Shown here: positions 1 to 5,524 of the stretch, in pieces
Layout: each line of letters begins with the position of its first letter
How positions within the stretch are numbered: position 1 is the first letter of the stretch
From: UBA724 sp964008075
Lineage (GTDB): Bacteria; Bacteroidota; Bacteroidia; Flavobacteriales; Flavobacteriaceae
DNA: 5,524 nt
Assembly: GCA_964008075.1 (NCBI GenBank)
Contig: CAXGAP010000054.1
Span: forward strand, 1 to 5,524
Direction: 5' to 3'
Program-made: the position numbers and the translations under genes
The notes under the pieces: model-generated
Seen by the model: the letters and a program-made list of their open reading frames with translations, nothing else
Told to the model about the DNA's origin: nothing
Databases searched by the model: none

Positions 1-479
1 TAGCCAAATTTGCATGCTGCTTTATCAAATGTTTCTATGATTTGATTGTTTCTGTAAATGAATGAACATTTCTCAAAAACATCTTGAAGCTCAACGCCAT
101 AGGCACCAATATTTTGAATCGGAGCAGCACCAACATTTCCAGGGATTAAGGATAAGTTTTCAAGACCTCCAAACCCCTGCTCCAAAGACCATAACACCAA
201 TTCGTGCCAGTTGACACCTGCACCAACGTTGATCACAACATCTTCGTTGTCCTCTTCAATAATTTTGATACCAGCAATATCGACGTGGATAATGGGTTGT
301 TTTGGGGTATCGCAAAACACTGTATTGCTTCCACCGCCTAAAATCCAAGCCGAATGAAAACGCTCATCTTTAAGAATCAATTGTAGGTCTTCTTTACTTT
401 TTGCAACTGCAAACATGGCAGCTTTGGCGACTACTCCAAAACTATTATAGGTTTTGAGCGAAACGCCTTGCCTAATCAT
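1..479 (-). CDS. murB: MurB, UDP-N-acetylenolpyruvoylglucosamine reductase (3' part cut by window edge)
   Basis: MurB is the cytoplasmic FAD enzyme that uses NADPH to reduce UDP-GlcNAc-enolpyruvate to UDP-MurNAc, the second committed step of peptidoglycan precursor synthesis. The first 159 codons are visible, without stops or frameshifts. They show the FAD-binding segment ILGGGSN at residues 46-52, VGAGVNWHELV at 85-95, and the signature run LENLSLIPGNVGAAPIQNIGAYGVEL at about 106-131 (N108, P113, G114, Q122, N123, G125, Y127 conserved). The order and spacing fit the E. coli-type (type I) enzyme of about 340 residues. The window ends at CKFGY, just before the expected RDS motif; the catalytic Ser and Glu of the C-terminal domain lie outside. 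The ATG at 479 overlaps the aminotransferase stop as ATGA, which fixes the start and suggests translational coupling. The protein begins close to the usual N-terminus (SLKTYNSFG resembles SLKPxNTFG). Confidence 0.95.
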   Translation of the reverse strand, partial: MIRQGVSLKTYNSFGVVAKAAMFAVAKSKEDLQLILKDERFHSAWILGGGSNTVFCDTPKQPIIHVDIAGIKIIEEDNEDVVINVGAGVNWHELVLWSLEQGFGGLENLSLIPGNVGAAPIQNIGAYGVELQDVFEKCSFIYRNNQIIETFDKAACKFG

Positions 480-1690
480 GAATGCTCTTTTAATGTCAAG
501 GTATGAGGATAGGCCACTAGTGCTTTTTCAAGGATAATGACACTTTTTTTCAACCGCTCAATGTCGAGTACAAATGCAATTCGAATCAAAGATTTTCCGA
601 GACTGCGATCACCATAAAACCCCGATGCAGGTGCTACCATGACTGTTTTCCCATTGTGATTGAAGGAGGTTAATAGCCACTTGGCAAACACGTCTGTATC
701 TTCAACAGGTAGCTGCACAAGACAGTAGAAAGCCCCTACAGGAACGCTGACAGTTATCCCTGGAATCTGTTGGAGTAATCCAACTAAGGTGTTTCGTCTC
801 TCAAGGTATGTTTTCGTGACTTCATCAAGATAACTCAGTGGTTCATCCATGGCAGCTTCGGAGGCATGTAGCCCCAGAGTAGGAGGGGAGAGTCGGGATT
901 GTGCGAACTTTAGCGCAGCATCCATAACCTCTTTGTTTTTGGACACCAAACAACCAATTCTTGCACCACACATGCTGTATCTTTTTGACATGGAATCCAC
1001 TAGAATTGCATGCTCTTCAATTCCCGAAATCGTTAAGACAGAGTGATGGACTGCCCCATCATATATAAATTCACGATACACTTCATCGACGATTAAAAAC
1101 AAGTCATGCTTTTTTACTAGGGTTGCTAAATCATTGAGCTCCTTTTTTGAATATACATACCCAGTAGGATTGTTTGGATTACAAATAAAAATCGCTCGTG
1201 TTTTTGCATTTATTTTTCCTTCGATTACATCAATTGGAGGTAATGAAAAATTGCTATCAATTGTCGATGATATAGGCACAACCTTCACGCCACATGCAGC
1301 AGCAAACGTATCATAATTTGCATAAAAGGGCTCTGGAATAATAAGCTCATCACCCTCGTTGGTGATGCAGTCCAAGGTCATTATAATCGCTTCACTAGCG
1401 CCTGTTGTGACCAAAATATCATCTGGCTGCACTTCGATGTTGTGTTTTGCAAAGTACGAACACATTTTTTGGCGATATGCCAATGACCCCTCAGATGGAC
1501 CATAGGCTAACACATTTTTATCAAAAGATTGAATCGCTTGAAGTGCTTTTGCAGGGGTTTCAATATCAGGCTGACCAATATTTAGGTGTATGACATCGAT
1601 TCCTTTGGCCTTTGCATCTGATGCATACTTCGATAATTTTCGAATGGGAGAAGTTGGTAGATTCTTCCCTTTTAACGAAATTTTAGGCAT
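476..1690 (-). CDS. Class I/II PLP-dependent aminotransferase (aspartate aminotransferase-like)
   Basis: This is a complete 404-residue fold-type I aminotransferase, expected to be a cytoplasmic homodimer moving an amino group between an amino acid and a 2-oxo acid through pyridoxal phosphate. Family landmarks are in order: NIGQPD at 37-42, TTGASEA at 95-101 (phosphate-binding loop), NPNNPTG at 171-177 with the cofactor Asn at 174, DEVY at 202-205 (Asp for the pyridine nitrogen, Tyr for O3'), SMSKRYSMCGARIG at 233-246 with the Schiff-base Lys at 236 and the phosphate-binding Arg at 244, and the substrate-carboxylate Arg at 370 in IRIAF. No catalytic residue is missing and the length is normal. 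It resembles the AspB/AspC group, but substrate choice (aspartate, aromatic, or other) cannot be read from these motifs, so no symbol is given. Its stop overlaps the murB start by 4 bp; the DUF1573 gene lies 78 bp upstream on the same strand. No Shine-Dalgarno precedes the ATG; the leader is AT-rich. Confidence 0.93.
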   Translation of the reverse strand: MPKISLKGKNLPTSPIRKLSKYASDAKAKGIDVIHLNIGQPDIETPAKALQAIQSFDKNVLAYGPSEGSLAYRQKMCSYFAKHNIEVQPDDILVTTGASEAIIMTLDCITNEGDELIIPEPFYANYDTFAAACGVKVVPISSTIDSNFSLPPIDVIEGKINAKTRAIFICNPNNPTGYVYSKKELNDLATLVKKHDLFLIVDEVYREFIYDGAVHHSVLTISGIEEHAILVDSMSKRYSMCGARIGCLVSKNKEVMDAALKFAQSRLSPPTLGLHASEAAMDEPLSYLDEVTKTYLERRNTLVGLLQQIPGITVSVPVGAFYCLVQLPVEDTDVFAKWLLTSFNHNGKTVMVAPASGFYGDRSLGKSLIRIAFVLDIERLKKSVIILEKALVAYPHTLTLKEHS

Positions 1691-1702
1691 TTGTCAAATT
1701 TG

Positions 1703-1716
1703 TTGCAAAGATGCAA
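1703..1716. repeat. Small inverted repeat upstream of the aminotransferase
   Basis: TTGCA-AAGA-TGCAA forms a perfect 5-bp dyad with a 4-base centre, 13-26 bp before the aminotransferase ATG. It is flanked on both sides by AAATTT, giving an imperfect longer dyad (about 1696-1721). It overlaps the only -7-like element here, CATCTTTG on the minus strand (1713-1706), a 7/8 match to the Bacteroidota TAnnTTTG. It could be an operator, a 5' hairpin or chance in AT-rich DNA. Confidence 0.25.
1706..1713 (-). promoter_or_regulatory. Weak candidate -7 element for the aminotransferase-murB pair
   Basis: On the minus strand CATCTTTG matches the Bacteroidota -7 consensus TAnnTTTG at 7 of 8 counted positions (first base differs) and lies 16 bp before the ATG. 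An overlapping alternative is AAATTTTG (1721-1714). Neither has a clear TTG at the usual 19-21 base distance upstream. The pair may instead be read through from the DUF1573 promoter, since the intervening gap shows no convincing terminator. Confidence 0.3.
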
Positions 1717-1721
1717 AATTT

Positions 1722-1734
1722 ACTTCTATGAAGT
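1722..1734. repeat. 13-bp perfect palindrome in the DUF1573-aminotransferase gap
   Basis: ACTTC-TAT-GAAGT is a perfect inverted repeat with 5-bp arms and a 3-base centre. On the minus strand it is followed by AAATTTT rather than a run of T, so it is a poor intrinsic terminator. It could be a weak hairpin between the two cistrons or chance. Confidence 0.25.
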
Positions 1735-1768
1735 TCGATAAAAAGTCTAAAAAGCTTGGCTATTGTGG

Positions 1769-2155
1769 TTATTCTTCCTCCTCAAGTTCTTCGACCAAAC
1801 CTTTGATTTGCAATGCGACCACAGGAGTCACAGCATTGGAACTAACAGATATGGTTTTACGAATAGGACCAACTCGATTGGTGTCATACTTTACTTCAAT
1901 CACCTCCTCAGTTCCTGGCATGATGGAGTCTGTTGGCTTTTTTGGGATTGTACACCCACAAGACGATCGAACTTGCGTTATTAGTAATGGAGTAGATCCA
2001 GTGTTTGTGAATTTAAATTCACGAAGTCCATCATCTCCTTTTTTGATTGTGCCATAATCTATCACATCAGTTTCGAATGTAATTTCAGCCTGTGCAGATA
2101 AATTAAAGTAGGATATAAAGAATACAACTGCGATAATATATGTGTAGCTTTTCAT
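1769..2155 (-). CDS. Secreted DUF1573 domain protein
   Basis: This is a 128-residue exported protein of the DUF1573 family, common in Bacteroidota and built on an immunoglobulin-like (ASH/MSP-type) beta fold; its biochemical role is not established. A short positive start (MK), a hydrophobic core (YIIAVVFFISYF) and the cleavage site SAQA-E near residue 23 make a standard signal peptide, so it should act in the periplasm or cell envelope. The mature part has the family pattern: FDxG-like IDYGTIKKGD (about 32-41), FKFTNTGSTPLLI (47-59), and SSCGCT (64-69) with Cys66 and Cys68. It ends in an acidic tail, VEELEEEE. An in-frame ATG at 2173 would add six residues (MQKIHI) before the signal peptide; I prefer the ATG at 2155 because the candidate -7 element overlaps the earlier ATG and the shorter form gives a normal signal peptide. 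It sits upstream of the aminotransferase and divergent from valS. Confidence 0.88.
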   Translation of the reverse strand: MKSYTYIIAVVFFISYFNLSAQAEITFETDVIDYGTIKKGDDGLREFKFTNTGSTPLLITQVRSSCGCTIPKKPTDSIMPGTEEVIEVKYDTNRVGPIRKTISVSSNAVTPVVALQIKGLVEELEEEE

Positions 2156-2172
2156 GATATGGATCTTTTGCA

Positions 2173-2204
2173 TAAAGATAAAAATTTTTTCATCAGATTA
2201 GCAA
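2173..2204 (-). promoter_or_regulatory. Candidate Bacteroidota-type promoter for the DUF1573 gene
   Basis: On the minus strand TTG (2204-2202) is followed after 21 bases by TATCTTTA (2180-2173), a 7/8 match to TAnnTTTG, the -33/-7 arrangement of the Bacteroidota housekeeping sigma factor. Transcription would start a few bases downstream, around 2168-2165. That leaves the ATG at 2173 outside the transcript and gives a leader of roughly 10-13 bases to the ATG at 2155. The match is by eye. Confidence 0.5.
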
Positions 2205-2231
2205 TAGCTTTTTTAATCATTTTTTGTTAGC

Positions 2232-2239
2232 TACTTTTG
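2232..2239 (+). promoter_or_regulatory. Candidate -7 promoter element for valS
   Basis: TACTTTTG is an exact match to the Bacteroidota -7 consensus TAnnTTTG, 26 bp before the valS ATG. Upstream, at the -33 distance, there is only a T-run (about 2209-2214) rather than a clear TTG. Transcription starting near 2244-2247 would give a leader of about 20 A-rich bases with no Shine-Dalgarno, as is usual in this phylum, and would exclude the upstream TTG at 2224 as a start codon. Confidence 0.5.
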
Positions 2240-2265
2240 TAACACAAAAAATAACTGACTTCTTG

Positions 2266-4890
2266 ATGGGTTCTCCCAACAAATTTAACGCCACGCAGAT
2301 TGCTGAAAAATGGTATGCCTATTGGTTGGCAAACGATTATTTTCATTCTACTCCTGATTCTCGTAAACCTTACACCATTGTCATTCCTCCACCCAACGTA
2401 ACAGGAGTTTTGCATATGGGGCACATGATGAATAACACTTTGCAAGATGTACTCATCCGACGTGCACGAATGCTAGGGTTGAACGCCTGTTGGGTTCCTG
2501 GCACTGATCATGCCTCTATCGCTACTGAGGCGAAAGTCGTGCAAAAGTTGGCAGATATAGGTGTAAAAAAAGAAGACCTTAGTCGTGAGGAGTTCTTAAA
2601 ACATGCTTGGGACTGGACAAATGAACACGGTGGTATTATTTTAGATCAGCTTAAAAAACTTGGTTGCTCATGTGATTGGAATCGAACCAAATTCACATTG
2701 GATGATGAAATGACAGCATCTGTCTTACAGGTTTTTATTGACCTGTATGAGGGTGGTCTTATCTATCGAGGTTTTCGAATGGTAAACTGGGATCCAGAAG
2801 CACAAACTACACTCTCCGACGAAGAAGTGGTGTATGAGGAAAAACAAGGTAAACTGTATTACATCGAATATCGACTTGTCGATAGCAATGAGACAGTAAC
2901 CATTGCCACTACACGACCAGAAACAATTATGGGGGATACAGCTGTTGCTGTGCATCCCGACGATGAACGATTTACGCATCTTCATGGTAAAAAAGTAATT
3001 GTTCCAATTGTAAAAAGAGAGATTCCAATCATCACAGACACCTATGTCGATGTTGAGTTTGGTACAGGATGCCTAAAAATAACACCTGCTCATGACGAAA
3101 ATGATAAGATGTTGGGTGACAAACACAACCTGGAATTTATTGATATTTTCAACCCCAATGGTACAGTCAATGCAGAGGGTTTGCATTACGAGGGTAAAGA
3201 TCGATTTGATGTGCGAAAGTTGGTGGTTGCCGAATTAAAATCATCAGGAAACCTATTAGAAACAAAATCTCACACCCATAAAGTTGGGCTTTCAGAGCGA
3301 ACCAAAGCAGTTGTTGAACCAAGGCTTTCGGATCAATGGTTTTTGAAAATGGAAGAACTTGCCAAACCTGCACTCAAAGCTGTTGAAGATGGTACGGTTC
3401 AATTGTTTCCAAAAAAATTCATGAATACTTATCGCCACTGGATGACCAATACTCGAGATTGGAACATTTCACGTCAATTGTGGTGGGGGCAACAGATCCC
3501 TGCCTATTATTATGGGCCTGGCAAACAAGATTTTGTCGTTGCGATTACCAAAGAAGAGGCTTTGGAAAAAGCACGTAAAAAGACCAAAAACCCTTCTTTA
3601 AAAGAAGAGGATTTAAGGCAAGAGGAAGATGTACTCGACACTTGGTTTTCATCTTGGTTGTGGCCCATTTCTGTTTTTGATGGAATTCGTTTTCCAGAGA
3701 ATGAAGAAATTCAATATTACTATCCAACACAAGACTTGGTAACAGGTCCTGATATTTTATTTTTCTGGGTTGCTCGTATGTTGATGTCGGGCTATGCTTT
3801 TCGAAATCAGCAGCCTTTTCAAAATGTATATCTCACAGGATTGGTGCGTGATAGTCAAGGGCGTAAGATGTCCAAACAATTGGGAAATTCACCAGACGCA
3901 CTAGCATTGATAGAAAAATATGGTGCTGACAGTGTTCGCGTTGGGTTATTATTGAGTTCGTCAGCTGGGAATGATTTGCTTTTTGATGAAGCACTTTGTC
4001 AGCAGGGTAAGAATTTTGCCAATAAAATTTGGAATGCTCATCGCTTGATTCAGAGCTGGGAAATCGATGACTTACGACCACAGGATGCCACAGCCAAACA
4101 AAGCTTGATTTGGTACAAAAGCAAATTTCAAAAAGAACTAAATTTAGTCAATGATCATTTTTCTAAATACAGAATTTCGGATGCACTCATGTGTATTTAT
4201 AAATTGATATGGGATGACTTTTGTTCATGGTTACTCGAGCTAATCAAACCTGCTTATGGCAGTCCTATTGATGCTCAAACCCATACAGAATTAATAGAGG
4301 TTTTTGAAAATAATTTGAGATTGCTTCACCCATTTATGCCGTTTTTAAGCGAGGAGCTTTGGCACACTATTAATGATCGTTCAAAAGAGGAAGCACTTGT
4401 CGTTTCTTCTTGGCCTTCTGCATCAGAAATAGATGATCATACTCTATCGGTGTTCTCACATACCATGGAAATGATTACTTCGATTAGATCGATTAGAAAG
4501 CAAAAAAACATCTCCACTAAAGTACCTATGCAACTGCTGGAAACATCTTCACAAGCAGAATATTATGAAAATGTAATTTCTAAATTGGCAAATATTGACT
4601 CTTTTCAAGTCGTCAAAGACCTACCCCAGCAATTATTGCCATTTCGTGTGGGGACTGCAGCTTATTATCTCCCATTTTCTGTTGAAAATCTGGAGGAGGA
4701 GATTGCCAAACTTACAGTGGAATTAAACTATCAAAAAGGATTTTTGGTGGGTGTGCAAAGTAAGTTGAGCAACACTCATTTTGTAGATAATGCTCCTGAG
4801 CAGGTTGTCCAAATTGAAAGAAAAAAGGAAAGTGACGCCTTAGAAAAAATCAGTCAAATCGAGCAGCAAATCGTCAAACTACATGGCTAA
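2266..4890 (+). CDS. valS: Valyl-tRNA synthetase (valine--tRNA ligase)
   Basis: This complete 874-residue class Ia synthetase charges tRNA-Val with valine using ATP and hydrolyses mischarged Thr-tRNA in a CP1 editing domain. In ATG numbering: PPPNVTGVLHMGH at 41-53 carries the HIGH-type motif (HMGH, 50-53); WVPGTDHASIATE follows at 76-88. The editing domain spans about 200-355, with TTRPETIMGD (215-224) and KITPAHDENDK (271-281). The catalytic fold resumes with DWNISRQLWWGQQIP (398-412) and DTWFSSWLWP (458-467), then KMSKQLGNSPD (534-544). The anticodon-binding helical domain includes NFANKIWNAHRL (583-594) and LHPFMPFLSEELW (687-699). About residues 808-874 form the charged C-terminal coiled coil that contacts tRNA. 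KMSKQ rather than KMSKS is usual in Bacteroidota. An in-frame TTG at 2224 would add 14 residues, but it lies upstream of the likely transcription start, and the ATG at 2266 gives MGSPNKFNATQIAEKWY, the normal N-terminus. Its stop interlocks with the convergent acyl-CoA-binding gene. Confidence 0.97.
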   Translation: MGSPNKFNATQIAEKWYAYWLANDYFHSTPDSRKPYTIVIPPPNVTGVLHMGHMMNNTLQDVLIRRARMLGLNACWVPGTDHASIATEAKVVQKLADIGVKKEDLSREEFLKHAWDWTNEHGGIILDQLKKLGCSCDWNRTKFTLDDEMTASVLQVFIDLYEGGLIYRGFRMVNWDPEAQTTLSDEEVVYEEKQGKLYYIEYRLVDSNETVTIATTRPETIMGDTAVAVHPDDERFTHLHGKKVIVPIVKREIPIITDTYVDVEFGTGCLKITPAHDENDKMLGDKHNLEFIDIFNPNGTVNAEGLHYEGKDRFDVRKLVVAELKSSGNLLETKSHTHKVGLSERTKAVVEPRLSDQWFLKMEELAKPALKAVEDGTVQLFPKKFMNTYRHWMTNTRDWNISRQLWWGQQIPAYYYGPGKQDFVVAITKEEALEKARKKTKNPSLKEEDLRQEEDVLDTWFSSWLWPISVFDGIRFPENEEIQYYYPTQDLVTGPDILFFWVARMLMSGYAFRNQQPFQNVYLTGLVRDSQGRKMSKQLGNSPDALALIEKYGADSVRVGLLLSSSAGNDLLFDEALCQQGKNFANKIWNAHRLIQSWEIDDLRPQDATAKQSLIWYKSKFQKELNLVNDHFSKYRISDALMCIYKLIWDDFCSWLLELIKPAYGSPIDAQTHTELIEVFENNLRLLHPFMPFLSEELWHTINDRSKEEALVVSSWPSASEIDDHTLSVFSHTMEMITSIRSIRKQKNISTKVPMQLLETSSQAEYYENVISKLANIDSFQVVKDLPQQLLPFRVGTAAYYLPFSVENLEEEIAKLTVELNYQKGFLVGVQSKLSNTHFVDNAPEQVVQIERKKESDALEKISQIEQQIVKLHG

Positions 4891-5153
4891 TCCTTTTGTT
4901 TGAGTTTATTGACCAGCCCCAAATACTCTTTTTTTGCTGTGTCACTCGACAAATGAGTTGCCTGCATAATGGCGTTGACTTTAAATGCACTTACAATGGG
5001 TTGACTGTTGTTTGGTTCATGGCCCATCCCATTTGCAATCTTATAAAATGCATACAGGCGAAGCAGATCATCTTTGGGAATGGACATAAAATTTTCTGTT
5101 ACCCAAGCCACAGCTATCTCAAAGTCAGTTGTTTTGACAATCAGATCGTTCAT
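4887..5153 (-). CDS. Acyl-CoA-binding protein (ACBP family)
   Basis: This 88-residue protein matches ACBP along its whole length: a small four-helix protein that holds long-chain acyl-CoA in the cytoplasm and carries it to lipid-synthesis or degradation enzymes. By alignment from memory with bovine ACBP, the ligand residues are present: LYAFYK gives Tyr34, Tyr37 and Lys38 (bovine Tyr28, Tyr31, Lys32), Lys58 matches Lys54 and Tyr77 matches Tyr73. The loop between Lys38 and Lys58 is two residues shorter. In the helix after it, KVNAI replaces KWDAW, so both family tryptophans are absent. No signal peptide or membrane segment is seen. The ATG overlaps the upstream psd stop as ATGA (5153-5150), suggesting translational coupling and a shared role in phospholipid metabolism. 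Its TAG stop overlaps the valS TAA from the opposite strand. ACBP is well known in eukaryotes and patchy in bacteria, but occurs in Bacteroidota. Confidence 0.85.
   Translation of the reverse strand: MNDLIVKTTDFEIAVAWVTENFMSIPKDDLLRLYAFYKIANGMGHEPNNSQPIVSAFKVNAIMQATHLSSDTAKKEYLGLVNKLKQKD
4902..4935 (+). terminator. Weak candidate terminator for valS, inside the ACBP coding sequence
   Basis: About 12 bases past the valS stop, GAGT (4902-4905) can pair with ACTC (4925-4928), extended by two T-A pairs with one bulge, and is followed directly by seven T residues (4929-4935). The stem is short and the loop long, so folding would be weak. The T-run is also the antisense of Lys-Lys codons in the ACBP gene, so it may be coding coincidence. 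No better terminator is visible downstream of valS. Confidence 0.22.
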
Positions 5154-5524
5154 GAGTCACATATTAATGTTACACCTCCTTTAACACGTTCATTTAAACT
5201 GACATTCACTTTGGTTCCTAGTGGTAAAAACAAATCAATTCGAGAACCAAATTTGATAAAACCTGCATCATGACCTTGAACAGCAGCATCTCCTTTTTGC
5301 GCATAATTTACGATGCGTCGAGCAACTGCTCCAGCGATTTGGCGATACAGGACAGACCCAAAAAAAGGATTGTCTATGACAATTGTCGTTCTTTCATTTA
5401 GCTCTGATGATTTTGGATGCCAAGCGACTAAATATTTCCCAGGGTGATATTTGCTATAAACAATTTCTCCACTTGCTGGATAGCGAGTGACATGAACATT
5501 CAAGGGAGACATAAATATGGAAAC
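5150..5524 (-). CDS. psd: Phosphatidylserine decarboxylase family protein (5' end beyond window)
   Basis: This is the C-terminal 124 residues of a pyruvoyl-dependent phosphatidylserine decarboxylase, which converts phosphatidylserine to phosphatidylethanolamine at the inner membrane. It starts VSIFMSPLNVHVTR: the phrase FMSPLxVHVxR is a core family motif, so the Met at 5512 is internal and the reading frame stays open to the window edge. YHPGKYL, NER, QIAGAVARRI and the self-cleavage motif FGSR follow; counting from that Met these are at 22-28, 39-41, 58-67 and 88-91. FGSR replaces the LGST of the E. coli enzyme, and its Ser90 would become the pyruvoyl group after cleavage at Gly-Ser. The sequence resembles the short (about 215-230 residue) archaeal/Bacteroidota-type enzymes rather than the longer E. 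coli type. The stop overlaps the ACBP start (ATGA). The missing N-terminal part, usually with membrane helices, cannot be assessed. Confidence 0.92.
   Translation of the reverse strand, partial: VSIFMSPLNVHVTRYPASGEIVYSKYHPGKYLVAWHPKSSELNERTTIVIDNPFFGSVLYRQIAGAVARRIVNYAQKGDAAVQGHDAGFIKFGSRIDLFLPLGTKVNVSLNERVKGGVTLICDS

Noticed and set aside
849..1316. Plus-strand open frames of 60-65 codons inside the aminotransferase gene
   Set aside because: They are antisense to a complete aminotransferase with all catalytic residues; no independent support.
1590..2057. 155-codon plus-strand open frame with a serine run, spanning the DUF1573 gene
   Set aside because: It is the antisense of the DUF1573 and aminotransferase genes; the serine run is the complement of the acidic Glu tail. 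No family motifs.
2185..2218. Possible GATTA...TAATC inverted repeat and repeated T-tracts in the divergent region
   Set aside because: Five-base arms separated by 13 bases in very AT-rich DNA are expected by chance; no supporting context.
2227..4081. Several minus-strand open frames of 60-90 codons within valS
   Set aside because: They are shadows of valS, which is intact with all signature motifs in the plus frame.
4896..5273. 125-codon plus-strand open frame downstream of valS
   Set aside because: It is antisense to the ACBP and psd genes, both of which carry clear family motifs; its own translation matches nothing I recognise.
5150..5512. A short complete 120-residue protein starting at the Met at 5512
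   Set aside because: That Met lies inside the conserved FMSPLxVHV motif and the frame stays open to the window end, so the gene is truncated by the window, not short.

Overview
This window carries six protein genes on about 5.5 kb of moderately AT-rich DNA. It looks like ordinary chromosomal sequence from a Bacteroidota bacterium (Flavobacteriia/Cytophagia-like). That placement rests on four things: a DUF1573 secreted protein, the KMSKQ form of the valyl-tRNA synthetase signature, TAnnTTTG-type promoter elements, and starts without Shine-Dalgarno sequences but with A-rich leaders. The genus is not determinable by reading. I see no mobile element, CRISPR array, RNA gene or phage gene.

Layout. 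Bases 1-2155 are a leftward block: the N-terminal half of murB (running off the left edge), a class I/II PLP aminotransferase overlapping murB by ATGA, and, 78 bp upstream, a small secreted DUF1573 protein. Bases 2156-2265 are a short divergent regulatory region with back-to-back Bacteroidota-type promoter candidates. Bases 2266-4890 hold valS, rightward. Bases 4887-5524 are a second leftward block: a small acyl-CoA-binding protein preceded, again with an ATGA overlap, by a phosphatidylserine decarboxylase family gene whose 5' end lies beyond the right edge. valS and the acyl-CoA-binding gene converge with interlocked stop codons.

Functionally the window is housekeeping: peptidoglycan precursor synthesis (murB), amino-acid or PLP metabolism (aminotransferase), translation (valS) and phospholipid/acyl-CoA metabolism (psd plus acyl-CoA-binding protein). 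The ATGA overlaps suggest translational coupling within the aminotransferase-murB and psd-ACBP pairs. The two promoter candidates in the divergent region bear on start choice: both place the DUF1573 and valS starts downstream of the longest possible ORF starts.

I found no strong evidence of a previously undescribed system. The points most worth a second look are the psd-ACBP coupling with an ACBP that lacks the two family tryptophans, the compact divergent promoter region, and the convergent stop-codon overlap with no spacer for a terminator.
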